Origin: a beta proteobacterium CB
GTDB lineage: Bacteria; Pseudomonadota; Gammaproteobacteria; Burkholderiales; Burkholderiaceae
Direction: 5' to 3'
Length of the DNA stretch: 64,000 nucleotides
Assembly: GCA_000342265.1 (NCBI GenBank)
Contig: CP004348.1
Span: 682,001-746,000, forward strand
Positions 16,419 to 25,412 of the stretch are shown piece after piece (position 1 is the stretch's first letter; every line of letters begins with the position of its first letter). The notes beneath the pieces are model-generated. The model was given only the letters and a program-made list of their open reading frames with translations. It was not told where the DNA came from and made no database searches. The translations under genes and the position numbers were made by a program.

Positions 16419-16442
16419 TTAGTAAAGTACCTTTTTTACTAA
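16419..16442. promoter_or_regulatory. 8-bp inverted repeat upstream of the alkylsulfatase-like gene
   Basis: TTAGTAAA (16419-16426) and TTTACTAA (16435-16442) are exact reverse complements separated by 8 bases, ending 24 bases before the preferred start. Position and form suit a repressor operator near the promoter. Confidence 0.4.
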
Positions 16443-16466
16443 TACATGCAATATTTCAAGGCTTCT

Positions 16467-18569
16467 ATGAAAACCAAACTTTCGCTGATCGCGCTATCCA
16501 TTGCACTTCTTTCTGGAAATTCTGCTTTCGCTGCTGGTGGTGGCGGAGTCGTTGCTGATCCAGGCGCCATGCAAGGAAAGCATTTTGACCCTAAGGGCAA
16601 AGCACCTTCCACATTTACAGTCGAATTGCAAAATGGTTTACGTAAAACATTGCCTTTCGAAGATAAGCGTGATTTTGAGGAATCTAAGAGGGGATTTATT
16701 GCGGCACCAGCCTATAAAACCATCATGGCTGATGCGGGAAATGTGGCGTGGGATATGGGCAGCTATGAATTCCTCCTGCAAGGTAAGGACTTCGATAGCG
16801 TTCATCCATCATTACAGCGCCAGGCAATTCTCAATATGGGTTATGGCCTCTATGAAGTCGTGCCAGGAAAGATCTATCAAGTTCGTGGCTTTGATTTGGC
16901 AAACATTAGCTTCATTAAAACCAATACCGGGTGGATTGTTTTTGACCCTTTGACCTCAAAAGAGACTGCTAGAGCAGCTTTAGAGTTGGTTAATGGGAAA
17001 TTGGGTAAGCGCCCAGTAGTTGCAGTCGTGTACTCCCATTCGCATGCTGACCACTTTGGCGGTGTTCGTGGCGTAGTAGAAGAGGCGGATGTGAAGAGCG
17101 GCAAGGTGAAGGTGATTGCACCTGCTGGCTTTATGGATCACGCCGTTGCTGAGAACGTCTACGCTGGTAATGCGATGACTCGTCGTATGTACTTTCAGTA
17201 TGGCGTTTTATTGCCGCGCAGCCCATTTGGCCACGTTGACCAGTCGATTGGTAAAAACACGGCTGCAGGTAATTTAGGTTTGATTGAGCCCAATGTCTAT
17301 ATCAATCAACCGTTTGAAAAGATGACAGTAGATGGCGTGGAAATGGAATTCCAAAACACCCCAGGTACTGAGGCACCCGCCGAGATGAATACCTATTTCC
17401 CGCAGATGAAAGCATTCTGGGCTGCTGAAAATATTACTGGCACCATTCATAACATCTATACCTTGCGCGGCGCTCTAGTCCGTGATGCCTTGGCATGGTC
17501 TAAGAATATTAATAATGCTTTGTATCGCTATGGCAATCAAGCACAAGTGATGTTTGCTTCGCATTCTTGGCCACGCTGGGGTAATGATCGCGTCCAGGAA
17601 GTGATGCGTACGCAGCGCGATAGTTACGCCCACCTGAATAACGAAGTTCTGCATTTGGCGAACAATGGTGTAACGATTAATGAAGTGCATAACGTCTATA
17701 AGCAACCCGATAGCTTGAGATCACAATGGGCTGCCCACAGTTACCATGGCTCCGAAGAGCACAATAGTCGCGCAGTAATTAATCGTTACTTAGGTTACTG
17801 GGATGCGAATCCTGCTACTTTGATTCCTTTGTCACCAAGCGACTCTGCACCACTATATGTCGAGATGATGGGTGGTTCAGGCAAGATCATGTCAAAGGGT
17901 AAGCAACTCTATAAGCAGGGCAAGTACCGTGAAGCGATGGAGATCGTGAATAAGTTGGTTTATGCGGAGCCCAACAATACTGCTGCTAAGGATTTATTAG
18001 CAGATATCTTCGAGCAGATTGGCTATCAAAAAGAAAGCCCAAGCGTGCGCAATAGTTTCTTGGGCGCCGCATATGAACTACGTCATGGAATGCCCTCTGG
18101 TGCTTCGCCGAAGTCCAATGGCCCAGACATGATTAAGGCAATGACCACTGAACTTTGGTTGAATGCATTGGCGATCAGCATGGATAGTAAAAAAGCTGCC
18201 GGCATGAAGTTCACGATCAATCTTGATACGCCAGATAACGGTGAAAAGTTTGTTGTAGAGATGAGCAATTCTGCTCTGACAAATATCAGAGGTCAGCAAG
18301 CGAAAAACCCAAGTCTCACTATTGTGGTTAATCGCAGTGATTTAGAAAAAATCATGGGCGGTCAAACGACTTTCGAAAAACTCCAAGCTGAGGGTAAGGT
18401 TAAGCTTGAGGGCGACCGTAAAGCGTTTGAACAACTCCGCAGCACGCTGACTACCTTTACTCCGGACTTTGAGTTGATGCCTGGTACTAAGGCTAAGAAA
18501 GCTCCTCCAACCAAGCAAAGTAAAGATCCGTTTGAGGCTCCTCCAATCGCCAATTCTGATGGTGCTTAA
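16467..18569 (+). CDS. Alkylsulfatase-like metallo-beta-lactamase-fold hydrolase, exported
   Basis: 700 aa from ATG 16467, preceded by AAGG; an ATG at 16446 would add seven residues. A signal peptide (KLSLIALSIALLSGNSAFA) leads to a metallo-beta-lactamase domain with the zinc motif SHSHADHFGG (H191, H193, D195, H196). MEFQNTPGTEAPAEMNTYFP, NIYTLRG and FASHSWPRWG match SdsA/YjcS-type linear alkyl sulfatases. A helical dimerisation region and a C-terminal SCP2-like lipid-binding domain (from about residue 560) complete the three-domain architecture. Likely releases sulfate from alkyl sulfates such as dodecyl sulfate in the periplasm. Monocistronic, with a terminator after it. Confidence 0.88.
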   Translation: MKTKLSLIALSIALLSGNSAFAAGGGGVVADPGAMQGKHFDPKGKAPSTFTVELQNGLRKTLPFEDKRDFEESKRGFIAAPAYKTIMADAGNVAWDMGSYEFLLQGKDFDSVHPSLQRQAILNMGYGLYEVVPGKIYQVRGFDLANISFIKTNTGWIVFDPLTSKETARAALELVNGKLGKRPVVAVVYSHSHADHFGGVRGVVEEADVKSGKVKVIAPAGFMDHAVAENVYAGNAMTRRMYFQYGVLLPRSPFGHVDQSIGKNTAAGNLGLIEPNVYINQPFEKMTVDGVEMEFQNTPGTEAPAEMNTYFPQMKAFWAAENITGTIHNIYTLRGALVRDALAWSKNINNALYRYGNQAQVMFASHSWPRWGNDRVQEVMRTQRDSYAHLNNEVLHLANNGVTINEVHNVYKQPDSLRSQWAAHSYHGSEEHNSRAVINRYLGYWDANPATLIPLSPSDSAPLYVEMMGGSGKIMSKGKQLYKQGKYREAMEIVNKLVYAEPNNTAAKDLLADIFEQIGYQKESPSVRNSFLGAAYELRHGMPSGASPKSNGPDMIKAMTTELWLNALAISMDSKKAAGMKFTINLDTPDNGEKFVVEMSNSALTNIRGQQAKNPSLTIVVNRSDLEKIMGGQTTFEKLQAEGKVKLEGDRKAFEQLRSTLTTFTPDFELMPGTKAKKAPPTKQSKDPFEAPPIANSDGA

Positions 18570-18598
18570 GGAAAATGAAGCAGTAGATAGGCATTAGC

Positions 18599-18628
18599 AA
18601 AATGGGCTCCAAGGAGCCCATTTCATTT
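18599..18628. terminator. Shared terminator of convergent genes
   Basis: Stem AATGGGCTC (18601-18609) with GAGCCCATT (18614-18622), loop CAAG, extended by A-T pairs and followed by a T-rich stretch on the plus strand. It sits between the stops of the alkylsulfatase-like gene and the reverse CoA-transferase. Confidence 0.7.
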
Positions 18629-18648
18629 ATTGAGAAAATCGGGATGAC

Positions 18649-19866
18649 TCAAGCTGCGAAAGCGCCACCATCTTCCAGTGCTTTAAGTTCATTGCCAGCA
18701 ATACCTAATTCCTCGAGTACCTCATTGGTGTGCTCCCCAAGCAGTGGAGGATGTCTTGATACTTGCTGTGGAGTTCCCATCATCTTGACAGCAAAACCAA
18801 TATTCGGAACCTTACCTTCAATTGGGTGGTCAATCTCCATCCGCATCTTGCGATGCTGCCCATGCTCACTATCAAATGCTTGCGGATAGGTATTAATCGG
18901 CCCAGCCGGAATACCCGCAGCTAAAAGGAGGTCCACCCATTCTTCACTAGTTTTAGTAACGAATGTCTTTTCAAGTTCTGTCGCCAGAATTAAGCGATTG
19001 GCAAGGCGTAAGGGATTCGTTCTAAATAGTGGATCTTCAAATAACTCAGGACGATTAATCTTGTCGCAGAGGAGTTTCCACAGTTTTTGATTGGTAGCAC
19101 CCATCACAAAGTAGCCATCAGAGGCTTTCATGGCTTGATAGGGCGCGCTCATATGATTGGCTGTACCCAGCTTATAGGGCTCAACGCCAGTTCCCCAATA
19201 CTGCGCCGTATCCCAGATGGAAAAGGCCAGAGCAGAATCAAACAAGGATGCATCGATAAACTGACCTTCACCCGATTTGGTTTTACCGATGTAAGCAGAC
19301 AATATTCCATAGACCGCAAAGAGGGCGCAGCCAATATCAGCCACCGGAACACCTGCTTTTACTGGAGGACCATCGGGATAGCCGGTAACGCTCATGACGC
19401 CAGACATGGCTTGCGCCATTAGATCAAAGCCTGGGCGATCTGCCCATGGTCCAGTTTGTCCGAATCCCGAGATGCTGGCATAGACCAAACCCGGGTTTAA
19501 GTCTTTGAGAGAGGGGTAGTCGATCCCCAGTTTTTTCATCACTCCAGGTCGATAGTTTTCAACCAAGATATCCGCAGTTTTAACGAGCTCAAAGAATACT
19601 TTTTTTCCAGCCTCTGTTTTGAGGTTGAGCGTCACACTACGCTTATTGCGATTCATATTCAGAAAGCCCATGCTATCTGAACCTTTCATCTTGAATCCCA
19701 TGGCTCCACGAGTTTGATCACCTGTACCTGGAGGCTCAATTTTGATCACGTCTGCACCGAGGTCTGCAAGCAGCATGCAGCAGTAGGGGCCTGCCATAAC
19801 TTGACTTACGTCAAGAACTCGAACGCCAGCCAGGGGCAAAGGCTTGCTGATAGGTGTTTTCATCAT
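18649..19866 (-). CDS. CaiB/BaiF family (class III) CoA-transferase
   Basis: 405 aa from ATG 19866 (a second ATG follows directly at 19863; the longer upstream frame is unlikely). It moves CoA between carboxylic acids. Family features: LAGVRVLDVSQVMAGPYCCMLLADLGADVIKIE, where the Asp of a later VENYRPGVM-associated segment is the usual nucleophile region, then YASISGFGQTGPWADRPGFDLMAQAMSG and the C-terminal HPPLLGEHTNEVL. The substrate cannot be read from sequence. It is divergent from the Bug-type receptor gene (77-base gap) and may share its control, suggesting uptake and activation of an organic acid. Confidence 0.85.
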   Translation of the reverse strand: MMKTPISKPLPLAGVRVLDVSQVMAGPYCCMLLADLGADVIKIEPPGTGDQTRGAMGFKMKGSDSMGFLNMNRNKRSVTLNLKTEAGKKVFFELVKTADILVENYRPGVMKKLGIDYPSLKDLNPGLVYASISGFGQTGPWADRPGFDLMAQAMSGVMSVTGYPDGPPVKAGVPVADIGCALFAVYGILSAYIGKTKSGEGQFIDASLFDSALAFSIWDTAQYWGTGVEPYKLGTANHMSAPYQAMKASDGYFVMGATNQKLWKLLCDKINRPELFEDPLFRTNPLRLANRLILATELEKTFVTKTSEEWVDLLLAAGIPAGPINTYPQAFDSEHGQHRKMRMEIDHPIEGKVPNIGFAVKMMGTPQQVSRHPPLLGEHTNEVLEELGIAGNELKALEDGGAFAA

Positions 19867-19943
19867 TGTCTCAATTGTTTTTATATGTTTATATTGAAAA
19901 GCTCTTTTACAGCGCTCAATATAAAACAAAAAATGGAGGCCGT

Positions 19944-20942
19944 ATGATCAATCAATTCCCTAAACGGATTTTGCACCGATTCGCTTTCTTGGCGCTGAGT
20001 ATCTGCAGTGCTTTGCCATTGACTGCTAATGCTCAGCAAGCCTTTCCTACTAAACCAATTCGTTTAATCGTAGGATTTGCTCCGGGTGGCGGTACTGATA
20101 TTGTGGCTCGTGCAATTGCTCCAAAGATGGGCGAGATCCTAGGTCAGAGCGTGGTCATTGAGAATAAATCTGGTGCAGCTGGAACGATTGGCGCAGACCT
20201 CGTTGCGAAAGCAAATCCTGATGGTTACACCTTGCTCATGGGGCATTCCAACTCCAATGCGATTTCTCCCTTTGTTCTAAAGAACGTGCCTTACAACCCA
20301 GCGACAGACTTCACGCCGATCACCTATTTAGGCTACGTACCAAACGTATTGGTTGTTAAATCCTCTCTACCAGTCAACTCAGTGGCGCAATTGATTTCCT
20401 TGGCCAAGCAGAATCCAGGTCAGATGACTTATGGTTCATCAGGAATTGGAAGTACGCAGCATTTAGCTGGCGCCTTGTTCTCGAAGATTGCTGGCGTAGA
20501 AATGAATCACGTGCCTTACAAAGGAAGCGGTCAAGCGATTGTGGATTTACTGGGCGGTCAAATCACGATGAACTTTGACACCTTGCCGCCAAACTTACAG
20601 CAAATTCGACAGGGAAACCTCAAAGCCCTTGCAATCTCCACACCGAAGCGTTTGGCATTGCTGCCTAATGTCCCTACGTTTAACGAGGTCGGTATTGTTG
20701 GTTTTGATGTGACCAATTGGTATTCCGTGATGGGACCAAAAGGTATGGACCCTGCAATCGTGAATAAAATTGACCAGGCTGTAAAAGCGGCAACGAATGA
20801 TCCTGAGATCAAGAAAACACTGGATGCTCAAGGTTTGCAGCCAGAAGGCCCGGCCACACCAGCAGCCTTTAATTTGTTCTTGGCCGGTGAGTTGGCGAAG
20901 TATCAGCGTCTAGTAAAGAGCTTGAATATCAAGGCTGAATAA
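19944..20942 (+). CDS. Bug-family (TctC-like) periplasmic solute receptor
   Basis: 332-aa tripartite tricarboxylate transporter substrate-binding protein. ATG 19944 has GGAGG at 19935-19939. A signal peptide ends near ANAQQAFP; the mature start FPTKPIRLIVGFAPGGGTDIVARAIAPKM is the family signature, with NKSGAAGTIGADLVAKANPDGYTLLMG and VPYKGSGQAIVDLLGGQI. These receptors bind carboxylates. No TctA/TctB membrane genes are nearby, as is usual for expanded Bug families in Burkholderiales, so it must work with a transporter encoded elsewhere or act otherwise. Confidence 0.92.
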   Translation: MINQFPKRILHRFAFLALSICSALPLTANAQQAFPTKPIRLIVGFAPGGGTDIVARAIAPKMGEILGQSVVIENKSGAAGTIGADLVAKANPDGYTLLMGHSNSNAISPFVLKNVPYNPATDFTPITYLGYVPNVLVVKSSLPVNSVAQLISLAKQNPGQMTYGSSGIGSTQHLAGALFSKIAGVEMNHVPYKGSGQAIVDLLGGQITMNFDTLPPNLQQIRQGNLKALAISTPKRLALLPNVPTFNEVGIVGFDVTNWYSVMGPKGMDPAIVNKIDQAVKAATNDPEIKKTLDAQGLQPEGPATPAAFNLFLAGELAKYQRLVKSLNIKAE

Positions 20943-20999
20943 TGAGTTTTTTGTAATTGATTCAAATACCTTATCTAATTAAGCTATAGTAAGCAATAG

Positions 21000-21029
21000 C
21001 CCTCTCTCTTGAATGAGGGAGGGTTTTTT
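21000..21029 (+). terminator. Rho-independent terminator after the Bug receptor, overlapping the next gene's ribosome site
   Basis: A 9-bp stem CCCTCTCTC (21000-21008) with GAGGGAGGG (21015-21023), one G-U pair, loop TTGAAT, then six T. Its 3' arm is also the only purine-rich Shine-Dalgarno-like sequence before the ATG at 21035. Confidence 0.8.
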
Positions 21030-21034
21030 ATTCC

Positions 21035-21838
21035 ATGACAACAGTTACAGACTCCATTCCAGATCGTATTGCTGAAGTTCGCTTAGAGCTTTGCGATGAC
21101 CTTGCGTACATCACTTTTGACCATGTTGCCGCTCGTAATGCGATGACGGTGGGGATGTATCAGAGCTTGAAATCAATTTGTGAGGATTTGACTCAAAGCT
21201 CGACTGCGAGAGTGGCGATTTTGCGTGGTGCTGGTGGCAAGTCTTTTGTCTCCGGTAGTGATATTGCCCAGTTTTCCAGCTTTACTTCTGGCGATGATGG
21301 GATTCTGTACGAAGAGGGCATTGATGCTTACCTTGCGCCTTTAGCGATGCTACCTATTCCGACTATTGCTGTGATTGATGGCATGGCAGTAGGCGGAGGT
21401 CTTGCGATTGCTAGTTGCTGTGATTTCAGAATCTCTACGCCCGATGCTCGATTTGGAGTTCCGATTGCTAAAACCTTAGGTAATTGTTTGTCTGCTGGGA
21501 ATGTTGCTTGGCTTGTTGCGCATCTCGGAGTGAATATCGTCAAGCGCATGTTGTTGCTGGCCGAGCTAGTTTCTGCGCCCGAACTACTCAAACAAGGTTA
21601 TCTCTTGGCTACCTATCCTGCTGAGGTGCTTGGGGATGAGGCTATCCAGCTAGCCGAACGTTTAAAGAAGCTAGCGCCGATTACTCAAAAATCTAGCAAG
21701 CAAACCCTTACAAGAATTATCAAGAACAAGTTACCGGATTGCAGTGATTTGATTCGGGAATGCTACGGTAGTGATGACTTTAAGAACGGGGTCGCTGCAT
21801 TTTTGGATGGTAAGCCACCTTCCTGGACTGGAAAGTAA
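21035..21838 (+). CDS. Enoyl-CoA hydratase/isomerase family protein
   Basis: 267-aa crotonase-superfamily protein. The oxyanion-hole regions are visible: LRGAGGKSFVSGSDIAQF and AVIDGMAVGGGLAIASCCDFRIS, followed by ARFGVPIAKTLGNCLSAG. The positions of the usual catalytic glutamates of true hydratases are not clearly kept, so isomerase, hydrolase or another crotonase reaction is possible. The ATG is only six bases after the upstream terminator's T tract. Neighbouring CoA-transferase and Bug receptor suggest a small acid-catabolism locus. Confidence 0.82.
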   Translation: MTTVTDSIPDRIAEVRLELCDDLAYITFDHVAARNAMTVGMYQSLKSICEDLTQSSTARVAILRGAGGKSFVSGSDIAQFSSFTSGDDGILYEEGIDAYLAPLAMLPIPTIAVIDGMAVGGGLAIASCCDFRISTPDARFGVPIAKTLGNCLSAGNVAWLVAHLGVNIVKRMLLLAELVSAPELLKQGYLLATYPAEVLGDEAIQLAERLKKLAPITQKSSKQTLTRIIKNKLPDCSDLIRECYGSDDFKNGVAAFLDGKPPSWTGK

Positions 21839-21865
21839 TTTAAATTCCTAAATCCGTATCTGCTT

Positions 21866-23086
21866 TTACAAAAATAATTCTTGTAAATTATTTAGATAGC
21901 GCAAGCCTTGTTCGGTTGCTTTGAGTCTATTGGGATCAGAATCCAATAAACCTTTCTTACTAGCTTCATTCAATCCTTTTGAGACCACATTAAGTGGTAA
22001 GCCAGTGCGCTCTCCAAAGGTCACAGTGTCTACCCCATCAGTCAGGCGCAATGTATTGAGCATGAACTCAAAGGGAAGGTCTTTAGCGGGAATCTCTCTT
22101 GCTTCGATTAAAGCATTGCCTTTACTCTCCATCGCCTGCATATACGTTTCTGGATGACGCTCTCGTACTTGACGGGTAATTTTGTCCGGGAAGGAGATTT
22201 TCCCGTGCGCGCCCGCACCAATTCCGATGTAATCCCCAAAGCGCCAGTAATTCAGATTATGTTTGCACTCTTGATCCTTCTTGGCATAGGCAGAGATCTC
22301 ATAACGCCGATAACCCGCTGCCTCTAAGAGTGCTAAGTTCTGCTCAAAAATTGCATCAATCTCATCTTCACTGGGAAGTTTTGGAGGAAAGTTTGCAAAG
22401 TAAGTGTTGGGTTCTAGTGTCAGGTTATAGAAGGATAGATGTGGGGTCTTAAACGAGAGAGCGGTTTCAATATCTGCTTTAGCCGCTTCTAAGGTTTGAT
22501 TGGGTAAACCAAACATGAGATCAAGATTGACAGACTTAAAGTGCTCAAGCGCAATCGTAATCGCACGCTTGGCTTCTGCGCCATTATGAATGCGCCCCAA
22601 AGCTTTGAGTTGCTGATCTTGAAAACTCTGAATGCCTAAGGAGACTCGATTAATGCCTGCATTGGCAAACCCAGCAAACTTCTCTGTCTCGACAGACCCA
22701 GGATTGGCCTCCATGGTGATTTCGCAATCTGGCTCTAAGTTCACTCGTGCCCGAATAGCAGAGAGCAATTCATTCATGCCATTGGCAGATAGTAAGCTAG
22801 GTGTGCCGCCGCCAATAAAGATGCTGTGGACTTGGCGACCCCAAACACGCGGTAGCTCTGTCTCTAGGTCAGCAATGAGTGCTTTGATATAACGCACCTC
22901 ATCAAATCCCTGTGATGGTTTTACGCCTGCATCTGCATTACCAACGCCATCTTTAATTTGATGTGAGTTGAAATCACAATAAGGGCACTTCTTCTCACAC
23001 CACGGAAAATGGATGTACAAAGATAGTGGAGGTAGGGCGGTCAGTTTTGGCTGTGTCGCCAAAACAGGATTAAGCGTATTGAGCAC
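21866..23086 (-). CDS. hemW: HemW, radical SAM heme chaperone (CPO-like)
   Basis: 406-aa radical SAM protein formerly annotated as oxygen-independent coproporphyrinogen oxidase. SLYIHFPWCEKKCPYCDFNSH carries the CxxxCxxC cluster motif near residues 29-36; IFIGGGTPSLL, EITMEANPGS, RVSLGIQSF and NLDLMFGLPNQT follow, with the HemN C-terminal domain after. HemW binds heme and helps insert it into respiratory proteins. It overlaps rdgB by 17 bases and belongs to a reverse rph-rdgB-hemW operon. Confidence 0.92.
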   Translation of the reverse strand: MLNTLNPVLATQPKLTALPPLSLYIHFPWCEKKCPYCDFNSHQIKDGVGNADAGVKPSQGFDEVRYIKALIADLETELPRVWGRQVHSIFIGGGTPSLLSANGMNELLSAIRARVNLEPDCEITMEANPGSVETEKFAGFANAGINRVSLGIQSFQDQQLKALGRIHNGAEAKRAITIALEHFKSVNLDLMFGLPNQTLEAAKADIETALSFKTPHLSFYNLTLEPNTYFANFPPKLPSEDEIDAIFEQNLALLEAAGYRRYEISAYAKKDQECKHNLNYWRFGDYIGIGAGAHGKISFPDKITRQVRERHPETYMQAMESKGNALIEAREIPAKDLPFEFMLNTLRLTDGVDTVTFGERTGLPLNVVSKGLNEASKKGLLDSDPNRLKATEQGLRYLNNLQELFL

Positions 23087-23672
23087 GGATTTGAAGTTGT
23101 GTAATGAGTTCTCGCAAGGCTTGACCCCGATGACTGATTTGGTTTTTCTCGGACGCCTCTAATTGAGCTGCAGTCTTACCAAGCTCCGGTAGAAAGAAGT
23201 GAGGATCGTAACCAAATCCATGACTACCTTTAGCCTCATCAATAATTTGACCGTACCAACGCGCCTGCACAATCAGTGGTTCTGGATCATTTGTGCTATT
23301 GACCATCACGAGAGCGCAGACATAATGTGCTCCGCGATCAGCCTTGCCGTGTAACGACGTAATCAGTTTTTGATTGTTAGCGGCGTTATCGCCATCAACG
23401 CCCGCATAGCGTGCTGAGTAGACGCCCGGTGCACCATCTAATGCATGGGCACAAATACCGGAGTCATCCGCAAGTGCAGGTAAACCGCTGGCAGCGCTGG
23501 CATGACGTGCTTTAGCAAGCGCGTTTTCAACAAAAGTATGGTGTGGCTCTTCTGCCGCCGAAATGCCCAGCTCACCCTGAGGGATAACTTGAAAATGACA
23601 TGGCGCCAAGAGTTCCTGAAACTCCCGAACCTTGCCAGCATTGTTGGAGGCGAGAACGAGTTTTTGCACCAT
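23070..23672 (-). CDS. rdgB: XTP/dITP diphosphatase (HAM1 family)
   Basis: 200-aa house-cleaning nucleotide pyrophosphatase, removing xanthine and inosine triphosphates from the precursor pool. Typical opening KLVLASNNAGKVREFQELL, then ALADDSGICAHALDGAPGVYSARYAG and SHGFGYDPHFFLPE, with the late SHRGQAL. Length is normal. Fourteen bases downstream of rph and overlapping hemW, consistent with one operon. Confidence 0.95.
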   Translation of the reverse strand: MVQKLVLASNNAGKVREFQELLAPCHFQVIPQGELGISAAEEPHHTFVENALAKARHASAASGLPALADDSGICAHALDGAPGVYSARYAGVDGDNAANNQKLITSLHGKADRGAHYVCALVMVNSTNDPEPLIVQARWYGQIIDEAKGSHGFGYDPHFFLPELGKTAAQLEASEKNQISHRGQALRELITQLQIRAQYA

Positions 23673-23686
23673 CTACCTTTTGCCTT

Positions 23687-24418
23687 TTATTGAAATGCTT
23701 TTTTTTGTAGTTGAGTCAAATCTTCAATACCTTGCTCCGCTAAATCTAGTAGCGCATTTAACTCAGTGCGAGAGAAGGCGACACCTTCAGCAGTGCCTTG
23801 CACTTCAATCATGCCGCCTTTGCCTGTCATAACGACATTCATATCGGTATCGCAAGCAGAGTCTTCTAGGTAATCCAAATCGAGTACTGGTACACCTTGG
23901 TAGATGCCAACAGAAATCGCTGCAACGCTATCGATGATGGGGTCTGATTTGAGTGCGCCACTTTGCAAAAGGGTGTTGATTGCATCACGTGCCGCAACAT
24001 AAGCGCCAGTAATGGATGCAGTTCTAGTGCCACCATCGGCCTGCAAGACATCGCAATCTAAATGGATAGTTCTTTCACCTAATACTTTTAGATCAAAGAC
24101 GCTGCGCATGGCGCGACCAATCAAGCGCTGAATCTCTTGGGTGCGACCAGATTGCTTGCCGCGAGCTGCTTCACGATCGCTACGGGTGTGGGTAGAGCGG
24201 GGGAGCATGCCATATTCCGCAGTAACCCAGCCCTCGCCGGAGCCTTTTTTGTGGGGAGGCACTTTTTCCAGCACGCTAGCCGTACAGAGCACTTTGGTGT
24301 CACCAAAGGCAATCAGGACGGAACCTTCTGCGTGCTTGGTAAATGCACGGCTAATGCTCACAGGGCGCAATTGCGTAGGGGTACGGCCACTAGGGCGGGT
24401 GATGTTGTGCTGAGTCAT
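23687..24418 (-). CDS. rph: Ribonuclease PH
   Basis: 243-aa phosphorolytic 3'-5' exoribonuclease that trims tRNA 3' ends. Diagnostic blocks: [85 protein letters not shown] and [10 protein letters not shown]. It is intact to the C-terminus. First gene of the reverse operon; its start is 32 bases from the divergent yicC start, so the two promoters must overlap the gene ends. Confidence 0.96.
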   Translation of the reverse strand: MTQHNITRPSGRTPTQLRPVSISRAFTKHAEGSVLIAFGDTKVLCTASVLEKVPPHKKGSGEGWVTAEYGMLPRSTHTRSDREAARGKQSGRTQEIQRLIGRAMRSVFDLKVLGERTIHLDCDVLQADGGTRTASITGAYVAARDAINTLLQSGALKSDPIIDSVAAISVGIYQGVPVLDLDYLEDSACDTDMNVVMTGKGGMIEVQGTAEGVAFSRTELNALLDLAEQGIEDLTQLQKKAFQ

Positions 24419-24450
24419 GGGGTGTGGTCCTAAAGATCTACAATGTCCCT

Positions 24451-25392
24451 ATGATATCGAGCATGACTGGTTATGGCAGCGCTTCTCGCCAAGTCTCCCT
24501 AGGAGCTGGCGTTGTAGCTGATCTGCAAGTGGAATGTCGGGCTGTTAATAGCCGCTTTCTGGATTTGGGCTTTCGTCTTCCGGACGAGTGTCGTGGGGCT
24601 GAGCCTGCCTTACGAGAAATGGCTAGCCAAAGCCTTTCTCGGGGTAAGGTTGAGTTTCGGGCTGCATGGCGTGTGAATTCGGGTGCTGCTGGGGCTGCTA
24701 AAGCCAACCCTCATGCCTTAGGCGCCCTAAACAAAGATCGTTTAGACGCCCTGTATACCCTGCAAGAGCATGCTCAAGTGGCCTTTCCTAATGCTGAAGC
24801 ATTGCGTATCGCTGATATTTTGCGCTGGCCAGGGATTGTCTCTGAGCCCAGGGGTGAAGAAGAAGGCTGGATTGCTGCTACTGTTGAAGCGGGTCGCGCC
24901 GCCTTAGCTGCCTTAATGGATAGTCGCCATGCCGAGGGCAAAGCCTTAGTAACGGTCTTAACCAACATTACCAGCAAGATGCGTGAGATCGTTAAAGTGA
25001 TTGAGCCCAAGGTTCCAGTCTATGTTGCTCAGTATCAAGAAAAACTGACCGAGCGCTTGGCCGAGGCATTAGCTGCGCAAGAGCAAGGAAAAGCTAGCAG
25101 TGGTTCGGGTACTGAGCTAATGGAGCGCATTCGTCAAGAGGTTGTGCTTTACGCAGTTCGTATTGATGTGGCGGAAGAGTTTGCCCGCCTCAAGACCCAT
25201 CTTCAAGTAGTTGATACGGCTCTGGCAGGTAAGGGTCCAGTAGGTAAGCGTTTAGATTTCTTGATGCAGGAGTTAAATCGTGAAGCCAATACCTTGAGCT
25301 CCAAATCAGTTTCAGAAGAATGCACACAAGCCGCGTTAGAGCTTAAGCTCCTGATTGAGCAGATGCGTGAACAAGTCCAAAATTTAGAGTAA
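24451..25392 (+). CDS. YicC/YloC family endoribonuclease
   Basis: 313 aa from ATG 24451, where the family's usual opening MISSMTGYGSA begins; the longer TG-start frame is not needed. The family is metal-dependent RNase-like; conserved pieces are LQVECRAVNSRFLDLGFRLP near the N-terminus and the C-terminal DUF1732 block VGKRLDFLMQELNREANTLSSKS. It precedes gmk by 20 bases, the standard yicC-gmk-rpoZ-spoT order, so it is cotranscribed with stringent response genes. Confidence 0.9.
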   Translation: MISSMTGYGSASRQVSLGAGVVADLQVECRAVNSRFLDLGFRLPDECRGAEPALREMASQSLSRGKVEFRAAWRVNSGAAGAAKANPHALGALNKDRLDALYTLQEHAQVAFPNAEALRIADILRWPGIVSEPRGEEEGWIAATVEAGRAALAALMDSRHAEGKALVTVLTNITSKMREIVKVIEPKVPVYVAQYQEKLTERLAEALAAQEQGKASSGSGTELMERIRQEVVLYAVRIDVAEEFARLKTHLQVVDTALAGKGPVGKRLDFLMQELNREANTLSSKSVSEECTQAALELKLLIEQMREQVQNLE

Positions 25393-25412
25393 TAGATATT
25401 TAGATAATCGTT

